The notes beneath the pieces were generated by a model. The model was not told the DNA's origin, did no database searches, and worked only from the letters and a program-made list of their open reading frames with translations. From Xiphydria camelus (lineage: Eukaryota; Arthropoda; Insecta; Hymenoptera; Xiphydriidae), in NCBI GenBank assembly GCA_963678675.1, contig OY783197.1:10171647-10235646 (forward strand): a DNA stretch of 64,000 nt. Direction: 5' to 3'. This document shows positions 30,827 to 42,712 of this stretch, in pieces. Numbering within the stretch: the first letter of the stretch is position 1; each line of letters begins with the position of its first letter. The position numbers and the translations under genes were made by a program.

Positions 30827-33700
30827 TTAGTTATCAACCCATTCGCCATATAACTTTGGTGCTTTGATGGTTCTTCCGAATCGAGACTGTTTGGGTGTTT
30901 TAATGCCAGTGTCTCTGACGGATTGCAATTCACCCTGACTTGGTGACTGTTCTTGCACTTCGCTTTGCTGATCTCCAAGTTCAGTCACGTTCGGACTTAT
31001 TTGTGGCTCGTCCATAGGTTCTAAATCATCGTAACATACTTCGAGATCAATTCTAAACTCTTTTTCATTTGAGTTTTTGATTAAATATTTTCTATTACGA
31101 GTAAGAGCTCTTCCATTATTTGTGTAAGGACTTGATATGATCTATTGTCTTTTTCTTTTCCTAGTACCATTCCAGTCTTTTCAAAATTGTTCTTTTCTAA
31201 ATTTCTTACTCTGACCTTCTCTCCCTCTTCAAATTCTGGAAGTGTTCTTGATCTCTCATCATAATACATTTTTTGATCATTTTGCCTTTTCATTAGTAAC
31301 TCTTTTAACTTTTCAATGGATTCTTGATCAAACTTATAATTCGTGTTTGGTAGTAGACCAGCCACGTTTCTACCTAGTAAGATTTCGTTTGGTGATTTTA
31401 TCTTTTGAGAAATCGGGGTGTTACGAAATTCCAATAGTGCTAAGTATGGATCTTTACCATCATGTTCAGCTTCCTTCAAGATTTTTTTTATTGTCTGTAT
31501 GTGTCTTTCGGCAAGTCCATTACTTTGAGGGTACTCTGGTGACGATTTCACGTGTTCAAAGTCCCATTTCTCTGCAAATTTTTTGAATTCTCTTGAAGTA
31601 AACTGTGGACCTCCATCAGAAATGAGTTTTCTTGGAATACCAAACTTTGAAAATATTGATTTTAGTTTTCTTATTACTTCAGCACTGGTGGTTTTCGTCA
31701 ACACCTCTATTTCCACATACTTCGAGAAATAATCGACTAACATGAGGTAATTTTGTCCTTTGTACAAAAATAATTCTGTTCCTAGTTTGATCCACGGACC
31801 CGCTGGTACTTCGTGTGGTAACAATGGTTCTCTCGCGTTACTGCGTTTGTACTGGAGACATGTTTGACAGTTCTCAATCATTTTTTCAATTTCAGTTGAT
31901 ATTCCAGGCCAAAACAAGATTTCACGTGCTCTGGATTTTGTTTTTTCTACACCCAGATGGAATGGATGGATGGATGGCTATAATGTAGTTTTTTGAGCAT
32001 TTCTTTACGCAAATTCTTAGGAACAATAATTTGATGACCTTTTAACAGCAATCCGTCTTTCATGTAAATGTCTGAGCTAAATACGTAATACTGTTTTAAT
32101 TCTCGTGGTATCTTGTTTCGACTTAGCCAGCCCTTCAACACAAAGTCCTTCACAATAGATTTAACTATGAGTCTTTCTCAGTTTCTTTTATGAATAATTT
32201 TATTTTCTCGTCACACACTCATGTAATCTCGATAGTCTACTAAAAGAATCTGTGTTTCCAAGTCAGTTTCTTCGTCTTTACTTTCTGACAGATGTGCTCT
32301 AGAAAGTGCATCTGCTAGAAATAAATCTTTACCCTGTTTGTAAATTATATTAATATCGCAACCTTGTAATCTCAATCTCATTTTCTGAAGTCTAATTGGT
32401 ATTTCTGACATTGGTTTTTTAAAAATAGGTACCAAAGGTTTATGATCGCTTTCTACCGTGACCTCTTTACCTAAAATGTACTGTCTGAATCTCTCACAGC
32501 CATATACTATTGCATACATTTCTTTTTCTATTTGTGCCCACGCTTGTTGCGTTTTTGTCAATGCTTTTGATGCATATGCTATGATTTTGGTATGTACTTT
32601 GAAACATAATTAATCATTCCGAGTCATCTTTCTACATCTTTTGAGTTTTCTGGCCTTTTCATTTCCAGAATAGCTTTGACTTTTTCATCATCTATCTCGA
32701 TACCTTTATCAGTAAAAATATGACCCAGAAATTTAACTCTTTTTGAATTAAATACACATTTATCTTTGTTAAATTTTACATTAAATTTCAGAGCTCTTTT
32801 CATAATTTCTCTCGTATTTTCGTTTAACTCTTTTTCATCATCTCCCCAAATCAAAATATCATCAATAAAGACTGCAATTTTGTTGATACCTACAAATATC
32901 TTTGAATATTGTCTATGAAAAATCTCAGGTGCCGTCTTGATACCATATGGTAATCTTTTAAAACAATATCTGCAGAAAGGCGTTTGAAAAGTAATTAATT
33001 TTTGACATTCTTCATTTAGTTTAATCTGATAAAATACCATACTGGCATCTAAAACACTGAATACTTTGGCTCCCTGGACTTTAGCTGCTATTTCTTCAAA
33101 AGTTGGTAATTTGCAATGCTCTCTTAACAAATATCTGTTCAAGTAAGTTGGATCCAAACATATTCTTAACTGGTTATTTGGCTTCCTAACGATTACCACT
33201 GCATTTTCAAATTCAGTGGGTTCAGTTATTTTATAATAGGTATCTTTTTGCTCCATTTTCTTTAATTCTAGCTCGTTAGTATCCATTAATTTAAATGGAA
33301 TGTTTCTACATGGTACACTTTTTCCTATCGCCTCAGGTTTTAATTTTAATTTGTACTCAAAATCTTTTATCTCTCCAACACCCTGAAATACTTCATATTC
33401 TTTCATTACATTCTCTTTTGGTGAACCAATTACATTAATTTTGGAAATCAACTCTAATTTATCAATCGTTTTTTCCCCAAGTATTGGAACTTTATCCCCT
33501 TTCACAATAAAGTATGGAACTTCCCAGATTTTGTCTCTAATTTTACATTTCAATTTAACTGTACCAATTACTTCAATTTGTGTGCCATCATAATTTGCTA
33601 ATTTTTGTCTCGTTGGCTTGATTTGTACTCTCATGTTGAACTTATCTAAATATTCCTGACTCAACACGCTGCAACCAGCTCCTGTGTCTAATTTAAACAT
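30827..33700 (-). pseudogene. Mag-like pol: protease, RT, RNase H, integrase
   Basis: 33700 downward: protease FKLDTGAGCSVLSQEYL, then RT with RKPNNQLRICLDPTYLNRYL, FSVLDASMVFYQIKLNEE, LPYGIKTAPEIFHRQYSKIF and the active site FIDDILIWGDD. A direct jump at about 32585 joins the RT connection to AYASKALTKT, so roughly 65-90 codons with the first RNase H Asp are missing. RNase H continues with QIEKEMYAIVYGCERF and TVESDHKPL. Integrase: finger around LHYSHPSIHS and CQTCLQYK, LMLVDYFSKYVEIEVL, LISDGGPQFTSREF, YPQSNGLAERHIQTIK. The usual first Asp (GTDLF) is GTELF here. A frameshift lies in an ATCC run at 31965-31977. Another at about 31120 precedes the tail RFGRTIKAPKLYGEW. Confidence 0.88.
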
Positions 33701-33775
33701 GAGCGATTCCTTACTCTCAATAAACTACTGTTTCCTTCCATTTTGTTGTTTCCAAAGTTTTTATAAATATAGTGC

Positions 33776-34732
33776 CTAACAGGTGTGGCTGCAATGAGTC
33801 GCTGTCAGTATCTGAATCTGTGATCTCTTTATCTCTCTTATATTATAATTACTTCTACACATTTGCGCAAAATGTCCCATCTTTTGACATTTATGACACT
33901 TAGCCCCAAACGCTGGGCACTGACAATAATAGTGTTTATAACCACACTTTTTACAGTTGTCACTAGAGGTCTCCTCTTCTTGCTTCTTTTGAAAATGTTT
34001 TCCTCTTGATGTCTCCTTTTGATTTTGATTCATGTTCCCGTGCCGACTGTGCTCCTCTGGTCTGCTTCTATTCTGCTGATTGAACCTCTGCTGCGATGTA
34101 TTTGATTGATTTTCTTTTTTATTCTTATATTCTCGTTTCATATAACTCACACACTCTCCGTTGTACTCTGTTGTAGCATTTTCAGTTGCTCTTCGGCCAT
34201 TTCACTTGTTTTACACATTTTGACGCATTTTTCCAGATGTAAATCGTCTGTTCTCAGTAATCTTTGTTTTAAATTTGCATCATTTATCCCCGAAATAATT
34301 TGGTCTCTGATTAAACTGTCTTTCAAAGTACCACACTCACAGTCTAAACTTAATTTGGATAACTCTGTTAAGAACTGATTAAATTGTTCCCCCTTTTTGT
34401 GTCCGTTGGAAAAACACGTGTCTATTGATTGTCTCATTTTTCTTTGGAATACAATGGTTTTCAAACTTAGTTTTTACGGTGAGGTACACTTTTTTCTCGG
34501 CCTCTGTTAGTTCAAATGTCTCGAATTTATCAACTGTTTCGTCTCCTATCGAATGCAACAATATCGCAATTTTCACTGTATCTGGCTTTTGATCACTTTC
34601 TGTGGCTTCTAAATATCTTTCAAACTTTTTTATCTATTTTTTCCAGTTTTCTGCTACATTCCTATCCAAATCCAACGGACCTGGGGGTTTCAGGTTCAAA
34701 CCTGCACTCGTTGCTGTTACGTCATCTGGCAT
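33776..34732 (-). pseudogene. Mag-like gag
   Basis: Starts at ATG 34732 (minus). Core motifs: RYLEATESDQKPDTVKIAIL, CIPKKNETINRHVFFQR, QFLTELSKLSLDCECGTLK and DSLIRDQIISGINDANLK, followed by a basic stretch and two cysteine motifs near 33850-33960 (CKKCGYKHYYCQC and the CCHC knuckle CHKCQKMGHFAQMC). One in-frame TAG replaces the Trp in NWKKW, and one frameshift lies near 34430. Mag-type elements have this double finger. Confidence 0.85.
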
Positions 34733-34825
34733 CTTGCTTCTCTTTGTGTGATACTTGGCTTCTTTCTTTTTCCCTTCTTAAACTTTTTATCTCATTTGCA
34801 CAAATTCTTTTTATTTCATTTTATT

Positions 34826-34844
34826 CACTGTACCGACTGCGCCA
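34826..34844 (-). other. Primer-binding site
   Basis: The minus strand begins TGGCGCAGTCGGTACAGTG directly after the 5-prime LTR. The TGG start is typical for pairing with a tRNA 3-prime CCA. The tRNA species is not assigned. Confidence 0.7.
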
Positions 34845-34986
34845 TGTTATACTCGGGTTTGCTCAAGGGTAACGCTTAGTTATGTGGATATTAATCTCTT
34901 TATTAGTACACGCCTTTACACTCGACTTCTCTCAGACGCCATCTTTCATCCACTGCCTGCCCTCTATCTCAACTCCCTGTATTACA
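34845..34986 (-). repeat. 5-prime LTR (142 bp)
   Basis: Right LTR, upstream end of the minus-strand element, with the same termini as 30571-30711. Confidence 0.93.
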
Positions 34987-35085
34987 TGATCGATGTTATT
35001 AAGATGTATGAATCGAACTTCCGAAATTCCGTCCCTCGTGCGACGGAACATTGACGACTTTCTTATAATTTTAAGGTATTCCTAG
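34987..35085 (+). repeat. R1 block c, continuation after the LTR element
   Basis: TGATCGATGTTATTAAG, GAACTTCCGAAATTCCGTCC and GCGACGGAACA. It joins seamlessly to 30570 when the retrotransposon and one TSD are removed. Confidence 0.85.
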
Positions 35086-35589
35086 CGCTTATGAGCGTAT
35101 TTTCAATGTGCCACAGGCGGGCCCCTCATAAATCAGTAATTCTACGTAAAAAGTGAATTTTGGTTAATGAAGATTAATACTTACACCAATCATACTCACA
35201 TATCCGATAACAAATCCTTTTTCCTCTATGAAAGGCAATTTTTAAAATATTGACGCCAACAAAACTGTGTCGCATAGACATTAGTGTCACCACGTGTATG
35301 ATGCAACGATGCCAATTCTATTTAAAGTTATGTTTTATCGTCGAAAAACTATGTTTTGCTGTTTAAGAACATCAATATTTTTGTTCAACAGTCGGTGACC
35401 TTATATTTTCATGGACGCAAAAGATTCTATGTAGTTTTGTGAAGATATGGAAATGGTTTTATTTAATGCGTATAATTTTTAAACATGTGGATGTCGGCAT
35501 TAAAATGTGGAAAAGTGGATTCTTCATTTAAGGTTACATGTTAAATTTTCAATTTTAAAAATCAAAATTCTTTCTTAAATACTCGGTAA
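35086..35589. other. No gene recognised
   Basis: AT-rich sequence with no motif-bearing frame. Confidence 0.4.
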
Positions 35590-35948
35590 CCGGATCTGAA
35601 ACTTTTCAACAATAATCTTACGATAATCTTACGATATTAATTTCCATTCTATAAAAAAATTAGAATTTTTTCATTTCGCGCTAGGAATACCTTAAGAAGT
35701 ATGAATCGATCTTCCGAATTCCGTCGCTCGGGGTACGACGGAACAATGATAAATAAACATAATATAACCTCAAGAAGGAAACACTGCTCATAGAGGGTTG
35801 TGTTTCTAGTGCATTTTTAGACATTTTAATAATATTCCATCACAACCATGTTCACAACAGCAATTATTTTCGTCGGCGTTCGAGGCAGTCGTCGGCGTTC
35901 GAGGCCGATCATGGGCTTGCGAAAGGGCGTTCGCACGAACGTTTTTAT
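35590..35948. repeat. Inverted partner of 3318-3690
   Basis: Carries CTTACGATAATCTTACG, GAATTCCGTCGCTCGGGG, ACGACGGAACA and GTCGGCGTTCGAGGC in the reverse order of the left copy. The open frame at 35848-36345 runs through this repeat and the minisatellite, and is not a gene. Confidence 0.85.
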
Positions 35949-36204
35949 TTGGCGTTCGCAAGTGTACAGAATACCGATCGGCGTTCATCGGGCGGTCCTA
36001 CGAACGCGACGAACGAACGCTCTCGAACGACCGTACAGAATGTACCTACTGAGACGGACAGCGGGAATGAAGGAACAACTCATCCAAGCTCGAATGGTAT
36101 GTATCAGCATAAGTGATACCGTCTCAGGACGAATCAACACTGGTACCAGGAGTAGTATAGACCATAAGAGTAATATCTACCAAACCCGAAGTGTTATTTT
36201 AGAG

Positions 36205-36830
36205 TCATGCAAGAGAACTGCGAAGATCGTGGACTGGATCAAGCGCTATTTTGCGGTGGTTCGCATGAACTTTGGTACAAATCATAAACAAGAGCTGCGA
36301 AGATTGAGCATTCGATCAAGCGCCGATTGGCGGTGGCTCGTATGAATAGTATGGCGCACATGTATAAGAACTGCGAAGATCGTGGACTCGATCAAGCGCC
36401 GATTGACGGTGGTTCACATGTGTTATAATGTAACGAAATGAGAGAAGTAGTATAGTTGGTACAAATCATACTAAGAGCTGCGAAGATTGAGCATTCGATC
36501 AAGCGCCGATTGGCGGTGGCTGGTATGAATTGTATGGCGCACATGTATAAGAACTGCGAAGATCGTGGACTCGATCAAGCGCCGATTGACGGTGGTTCAC
36601 ATGTGTTGTAATGTAACGAAATGAGAGAAGTAGTATAGTTGGTACAAATCATACTAAGAGCTGCGAAGATTGAGCATTCGATCAAGCGCCGATTGGCGGT
36701 GGCTGGTATGAATTGTATGGCGCACATGTATAAGAACTGCGAAGATTGTGGACTCGATTAAGCGCCGACTGGTGGTGGTTCACATGTGTTGTAATGTAAC
36801 AAAATGGAGGAAGTAGTATGGTTTGAATTA
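36205..36830 (+). repeat. Higher-order minisatellite, 183-bp unit
   Basis: AGAGCTGCGAAGATTGAGCA starts at 36291, 36474 and 36657, so the period is 183 bp. Each unit contains two related monomers of about 90 bp (GAGCTGCGAAGATTGAGC...GGCGGTGGCT and GAACTGCGAAGATCGTGG...GACGGTGGTT). About 3.3 units are present. Confidence 0.9.
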
Positions 36831-37164
36831 TCACTGTGTATAAACCATATGGGGGCGCGATGCACGTGAAATTTAGGAAGGAAAGAGCAATAGCAGTTGA
36901 CTAGAGTCATGGTGGATCTATCAGTAATTGATTAAACAGCATTCTTAATAAATCATGTTTGTTCGCAATAAATAATAGTTCGCGAGGTCGCGAATCCTAT
37001 CAGAATGGCCGAACTGTGAGCATAATACCCTAGGCGTGGGGTAGCTCGAGAGTTCTCGGGACTCTGACGTCTCAGAGCCGACCACCGGAGGACCTCGTGT
37101 TGGGCTTACCCCCACCCTTTGTTAGGGTAGCAGACTGACCTGACCTGGGATAGCTAAAGGCGGC

Positions 37165-37430
37165 GGTAAACATGCGGCATTCGGCGAATGCCGAGCAATG
37201 CTCGCCGATGTCAACGAGGCTTTAAGCGACTGCTCGGCGAATGCCGAATGTGTACACGAGTTATTCGCTGTTTGCCGATGGCCAGATGTATTGTTCGCTT
37301 GGTTCCCGTAATCAAATAGAGTGGCTAGACATTCGGTATTCGGCGAACACCGAGCGATTGCTCGGCGAATCCCGAATGTGTACACGGGTTGCTCGCTGTT
37401 TGCCGATGGCCGAATCTGGTGTTCGTCCAA
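37165..37430 (+). repeat. 128-bp tandem repeat, two copies, with inverted motifs
   Basis: GCTCGGCGAAT-CCGAATGTG starts at 37232 and 37360. Each copy ends GCTGTTTGCCGATGGCC. The unit also contains ATTCGGCGAATGCCGAG in both senses, so it can fold locally. The open frames on both strands here are by-products of the repeat. Confidence 0.8.
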
Positions 37431-37529
37431 ATGTTCGCCGTTCCCATAGTTTATCGGTCTTTCGTGGCACATCAAAGCAAACGAATAGTCGTAAACACCT
37501 ACCACTTCATTGTAATCGCCAATCTAGAG

Positions 37530-37670
37530 TTAATCCCACCGTCGGTCACAATGACAAGGCAGGCGGTCTGTACCCGCGAATCTAGACTACTAATGAGTTC
37601 GCAGTCCCCCACCTTTCCCGAGTCGGACGAATGGTAATGAACCGTTTCTCGCAATACCCATTCAAATAGA
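37530..37670 (-). repeat. R1 block b, reversed
   Basis: GGTCACAATGACAAGGCAGG, AGACTACTAATGAGTTCGCA and GTTTCTCGCAATACCCATTC match 13005-13150. Confidence 0.7.
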
Positions 37671-37689
37671 TACTGCTATTGATGATACA

Positions 37690-37944
37690 GCATTGATTTT
37701 TTTTAAAGTTGAAGCATACGTGCAGAGAAATTGAACAAGTTGCAGTTTGTTTTGAGAAGAAAAAAATCTTTGCAGTCGGCCGGGATTTTGGTTGAAGGAC
37801 TTGATATAACAATTTGCTTCGGTTTCGTTTCTTTCGACCGTATGCAGTGGCAAAATCTCCGAAAATATTATATTTTTGAAATTTAATTTTATGCACTAGT
37901 GACATTCCATCGAAAATACAAACTTTCGAATGATTAGATTTCAT
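37690..37944 (-). pseudogene. XPG-like repeat protein, N-terminal fragment
   Basis: The minus strand starts MKSNHSKVCIFDGMSLVHKI. The same VCI(F/V)DG-SL(V/L)H(K/R) block begins the nuclease core of the protein at 48487-50164 (HVFDGGSLLHRV). After KIKFQKYNIFGDFATAYG the similarity fades and the frame runs into R1. It is a fragment of the same transposon-encoded family. Confidence 0.55.
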
Positions 37945-38379
37945 TATTTGCTGAAAAGTGTTGTTTCCACATGCATGTACTCTTTGAATTGACCCCTTTT
38001 ATGTTCAGGTATACGGGTCACGGGGACTTTTAAACCGTTAGGCGCGGGCCTCGTAGACCGTCAGATAGTGACAGATTCTGGTGCCCCATTTTCGCATACA
38101 TGCCTCGAAGAGGATTGAAAAGTACTTTGGTGCTGAGTATAATAAAGCGAAATTTACGAATGGCCCTTGGGGATAACATATGGAAAATTCGATTTTTCTT
38201 AACAGAAATAAAAAGGTGTCTGTTGCCTATTTACTCACGCATGCCTTGTTCACTAAATGATTCATTAATAGGGAAAAAAACGAAATCAACATTAGTAATC
38301 GACTAGATTTGCGATTATAATGAAGTGGTAAGAACCGACCTTCCGAGTCCACACTGCTCGGCATTCGCCAAGTAGAGCT

Positions 38380-38815
38380 GTCGCTCGTTGCGACTCGTTA
38401 ATTGCGACGTCCGATAATTAACCTTTCCAGGAAAGATTGACGGGGCTGCAAGCTCAATAACAGCCTAGATTCATCGAAACATAGCACTTGTCTCGCCATT
38501 GCGACCGATGGCGGGATTAACTCTAAATTTAATTATCGGAATAATAATGAACGGTAAGAACCGATATAGACGTCCGCTTAAGGTGCGATGGAACATTGCT
38601 ATTATAAAAATTGAAAAAATGTACTTGTAATATTACATCGATGCGTATGGGAATAACGTTCAGCTAAATATAACTAAAGAAGTAATGTGTAAACGCTGCA
38701 TCCGAAATATTCGTTCAGGATGCTCTCTCGACTTTTGCAAATAACTCCGAAACTCACATACATTTTAAGAACATTGAAGAAGTTTGCACTTATTTATAAG
38801 CCTCAGGTAAGAACC
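38380..38815 (+). repeat. R1 block b copy, empty site for element X2
   Basis: Continuous from AATTGCGACGTCC-ATAATTAACC through GGCGGGATTAACTCTAAATTTAATTATC and GGTAAGAACCGATATAGACG to TTTTAAGAACATTGAAG. The same sequence at 44205-44318 and 45712-45980 is split at TTTAA by 1.4 kb. This copy therefore shows the pre-insertion state. Confidence 0.88.
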
Positions 38816-39378
38816 GACCTTCCGAGTCCACACTACTCGGATACTTGCGGGCATTCCTTCCGGAGACGTTGTCGTAGCAATACCTTTCCTTACGTCGTTT
38901 ACATCTATTAATAAACCCTGCTTAGAGGGTATACCTTGGTGTTCACCTGCGTTCTCACGTTGGTAACTTTTCTATATTTAAAAATGAAATTCAATAAAAA
39001 GCGTTAATTTTTCTGCTCCGAAAATGGTTATTTTTTCCATAAATATAAACAAAATATTTTTTAATCGATCAAAATTAAACAAAATTTTTTATTTAAACAA
39101 AATTAGGTGAAACAAAAGTTATCGAGCTTCATAGTGTACTAGAAATAGAAATGTTAACCAAAATATCTGGTGGGAGGCCAGTTTGATAATGAAATATCTG
39201 AAAATCATTTATTCGTGATGCACCGATTGAGACTCAGCTGATCATCGGAAAAGCCTTTTTTTGATACTGAAACGTAATTGCTGAAATATTTTGTAATGAA
39301 CTTTCATTACTTAGTTTTTTATGAAAGATCATGCTGTCTGCTTCGAATGTGGTATTAATAAAACATCTTGTATATATA
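38816..39378. other. No gene recognised
   Basis: AT-rich. An R1-like piece (TAAGAACCGACCTTCCGAGT, CCACAC) occurs at 38808-38832 and also at 38329. Nothing coding. Confidence 0.4.
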
Positions 39379-39610
39379 GGGTGTTACAGCCTGTTAGTAT
39401 GAACTAAAAACAGTAACGTATAAACAGGGTACAGCTTCAATCGGATAGATACTTATCCTGTCGAATCTATTATTCGATTGGAGTGGAGGGAAACTGGGGC
39501 GTCGGCAAATACTTATTCCATGAAGTCTTGCTATCCATTATGCGGAAAGACAATTATTGACCAAATTAAGCCCCATTCCTTATAAGAACCTTCTATTTGT
39601 AACACCCTGT
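39379..39610. mobile_element. Short mariner-type MITE
   Basis: Ends GGGTGTTAC / GTAACACCC plus TGTATA on the right, with TA-rich borders. Only the short termini are inverted. Non-coding. Confidence 0.65.
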
Positions 39611-39650
39611 ATAGTTTCATAACGCAAGATGCCTTAGAATATACACGGGA

Positions 39651-39772
39651 GTAAGATGGGTTACCTGATCGTGGGAAAACCTGTGCGCCAATCCTGTCAG
39701 TTAAAAGTTCTTCAAGGCTGTCGGAATTGGTGTATAGCCGCCCCTACAACCAGACAACCCATCTTACTCCAA
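39651..39772. mobile_element. Short MITE, GGAGTAAGATGGGTT ends
   Basis: GGAGTAAGATGGGTTA on the left and AACCCATCTTACTCC on the right, about 120 bp. Non-coding. Confidence 0.7.
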
Positions 39773-39807
39773 TATATATTCTGACACATCCGGTGTACAA
39801 CTAACCT

Positions 39808-40263
39808 CCCGCTTAAAAAAAACAGCATGGCTAAAGTATGGCGGAAGTCTGGGAAAAATTTGAACCAAAATGTATGACTATGGATCGTATCCCAGAATTT
39901 CAGTCGGTAAATGCGCTCTTCAATTAGAGTTCAATTGTTTATACGAGGTTATACTGTAATCAATGTCTGTTCTTGTCAGTTGATATTATTTCAATCTATT
40001 ATTTTATTAAACTCTTATTAAAGAGTATAATTATATTACAAATGAACTATATTCTAAAACCGAACAAGTAATTATAGTTTTATAATGAAGAACCCATATA
40101 ACAGAATTCAATCAAAAAGGTACAGATAAGTCGAGTAAAATTTACTTTTCAACCGATGTAAAAAAATTGTCTGATAATTTGGGATACGATCCCTAGCCAT
40201 ACTTTTTTGGTTCAATTTTTTCCAGACTTCCGCCATACTTTAGTAATACTTTTTTTACGCGGG
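39808..40263. mobile_element. Hairpin MITE, CCCGC ends
   Basis: Arms of about 95 bp carry AAAGTATGGCGGAAGTCTGG and GGATCGTATCCCA in inverted order. AT-rich centre, no gene. Confidence 0.85.
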
Positions 40264-40369
40264 CTTAAGGTAGTAACTTAATTTTTCCAGCACAAATTCT
40301 TATGATGTTTTCAGACAATCTAATATTAATATTTTTCAATGTAAGCTATACAGTGGTGTTATCTATACA

Positions 40370-40470
40370 GTATGTCCCACAATGACTGTGAGAATGGGAA
40401 AAGGGAAATTCCTGGTTAAAAACTAAGTGTATAAAGTGCAAGTTATAATATCGAGGGGGAAATAGTTACA
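40370..40470 (+). repeat. Repeat partner of 54520-54605 (inverted)
   Basis: AAGTGCAAGTTATAATATCGAGGGG and preceding bases match GACATTATAACTTGCACTT in the other copy, with a terminus like TGTCCCACA / TGTCCGTAG. Probably an old mariner-type end. Confidence 0.6.
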
Positions 40471-42110
40471 GAGCTGAAAGAATTTTAAGATGACCAATAT
40501 AACCAATATTTTAAGATAACCAGATAACAGTTCTGATGGCAAACGTCGTTGACCCATAGACATTAAGCGTAAGGGGCTTCGTCTAAGACCTGCTCTGATC
40601 GTACTTGCAGAATTTCTTAAGGTTGTTCAACCGTAACTGGTCACGTCGACATTTTTTTTTCATTTTTATGGTAGATAGTTCAAAAAATTAAGTACAAAAT
40701 GAGCGAAACCCGACGACGATTGACCGTCTCAAACTGTAGTTATAAATTTTTGAAAATAATTAAATTTACATGTGTTTAGATAAGACTTCATCTATTTTAA
40801 TTTTTTTTAAATCAACGGCTCGACACTTTTCAATGAAATGAAACATATAGTGTAGAAAAAGTATTAATGAATAATTCATAATTGAGAAATAATTAGTGAA
40901 AGTTCATTTATTTTGCTCAATGGCCGGGGGACGACTAATTTGAGAGCGCCAACTTGGCAACAGAACACATAGGCCAGTCATTAGATACATTTTGCAAAAG
41001 GTCGTGTAGTTTTGAAACTTGGTAGGAATGTAAACTTGGAGGTCCTTATAGTCCAGTAAACGAAGGTCTGAAATACGAACTTTTGCTAAACAGGCTGCGT
41101 TTTTGTTCAACGTTGTCATTTGACCCTATAAAGCTCTGGGTGAAGTATCGCGGTTTTTCCTCTTGTGGTTTGGTTGAAAAACAATAACAAATACCCCAAA
41201 AATGGGTTATTCAAGAATAACTCGAAAACTAAGCGAAATATCGAAAAAAGTGTAAATTCAAAATTGTAGAGCTTAAAATTCTCTATAAAAAAGGTTATAC
41301 ATAGTTTATCCCCACTCCCACGGTTCTCTCCGCCGCGCAAACATTAGAGGGAAGAAAAAAATCGTAAAACATCGAAAAATTAACATTTTTGAATGCCTTT
41401 TGTCTTAAATTGCTTAAGAAAGTCTCTACTTTCAAAATAAAATTATACATTTTTTTGCACTCAATTGTTTAAAAAGTGCCAAGTATAATCAACGATATCT
41501 TTCGATATTATGAATAATTTTTTCTTCTTTGTGTTCCATAATTTTGTTAGTTAAATTCCCTACGCATTACACTCGGGTCATTTTTCTGTAATTGTCGTAA
41601 TTTTTAAGATATCTCGGTCTTTAAAAATTACTTTGACAACCTTGGTGCGTCCGAAGAACCACTGGTGCCGTTCGCACACATTCTAGTGGTCGCCAGAGTT
41701 ACGCGCAGAGGTACCCCCTCCCAGACCGGGAACCCATCCCTATTCTTTTAGGTAGGTACCTACATTTTACGAAAAGCACCTCACGGCTAACTGACCGGAC
41801 TTTTCTTCCGCTAAACCGGGAGCTGAGAGACCTTGAGTATACAAAAACCGCTCATCACATTCTGATTGATGATTTAAGTTCAGAAGGGCTTAACAAATGA
41901 TATCGTCGAGGTTACCGGACGGAATTAGTGGTCAATTTTTTTTAGGCAATATAATAGGAGTTTTCGATTTCGTCGCTGTAGCTGTGAGAAGAACGTTGTT
42001 CTTGACTATTAAAAGGTTATTTGGGTAAGGTATGAAATAAAAAAAACGGCATCATCATAATGCAATACAAATCCAATTATTAATGGAAAAGGAATAAGTG
42101 GTTTACATAA

Positions 42111-42335
42111 TTAATTAGTATTAAAAAATAACAGAATTGAACACTTACGCAGGTAAGTTTCTACAATGGTTGTGGATGCATTTGCAAAGAGAGATACAAT
42201 TAATCTTGTTTTTTTGAAACTACAGGACATTGTTCTGCAATCAGCATTACATTTGCAAGGCCTGATTAAAGAATTTGGCAAAGGCGGTTTTGTCATTTGC
42301 ACCGGGTGGAGCTGTCCATTTCGTCTTTTATAGCC
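42111..42335 (-). pseudogene. XPG-CXC protein fragment in the left arm
   Basis: Mirror copy of 46180-46400: QMTKPPLPNSLIRPCKCNAD, then CRTMSCSFKKTRL. This matches the join between the nuclease region and the cysteine-rich tail (PPxPxxLL...C.C) in the family. Part of the arm. Confidence 0.55.
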
Positions 42336-42469
42336 GAAAATATTTTCATATTTTACTTGTTATCCTTTAATTTCCTTTAATTTTTCATATTTTACACGCT
42401 GTACATGCAGTCATACTGCAACCTTTTGCCCAACTATGGGTAATAAACATGTTTATCGATCAAATCAAT

Positions 42470-42472
<3 letters not shown>

Positions 42473-42504
<32 letters not shown>
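42473..42504 (+). repeat. (TC)n microsatellite
   Basis: About 16 TC units, followed by TTCTGTCCTTC. It lies inside element A. Confidence 0.9.
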
Positions 42505-42508
<4 letters not shown>

Positions 42509-42712
42509 GTCCTTCTTCGCTCATTCTTCCCGATAAAAATTAGAGTATATAGTTCGCCAATAATATATTTTTCGCTTTTTTCCCGAAAAGTAAACTGATT
42601 GTGAGTTGAGCATCACAATGTCGCTTTTTTCCCGAAATTCAAATCATTTGGGAGCAGCAAATTATTCATTATTTTATTATGTTTTACTATTATGTTTATT
42701 TTATTATGTTTA

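Larger units (their letters stand above)
30571..34986 (-). mobile_element. Ty3/Gypsy (Mag-like) LTR retrotransposon, complete structure, damaged genes
   Basis: About 141-bp LTRs begin TGTAATACAG and end GAGTATAACA on the coding (minus) strand. There is a primer-binding segment next to the 5-prime LTR, a polypurine tract next to the 3-prime LTR and the 5-bp TSD TGATC. The gene order gag, protease, RT, RNase H, integrase is read right to left. The LTRs differ at only a few positions (for example GGTTTGGTC/GGTTTGCTC), so the insertion is fairly young, though coding lesions have accumulated. It sits inside an R1 copy. Confidence 0.93.

Noticed and set aside
30571..34986. Endogenous retrovirus with an envelope gene
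   Set aside because: No third open frame follows integrase; the sequence after it is the pol tail, polypurine tract and LTR.
35848..36345. 165-codon open frame (plus)
   Set aside because: It crosses the end of a dispersed repeat and the start of the minisatellite, and no conserved block is present.
37122..37637. Overlapping open frames on both strands
   Set aside because: They lie in a tandem repeat whose unit has few stops in any frame.
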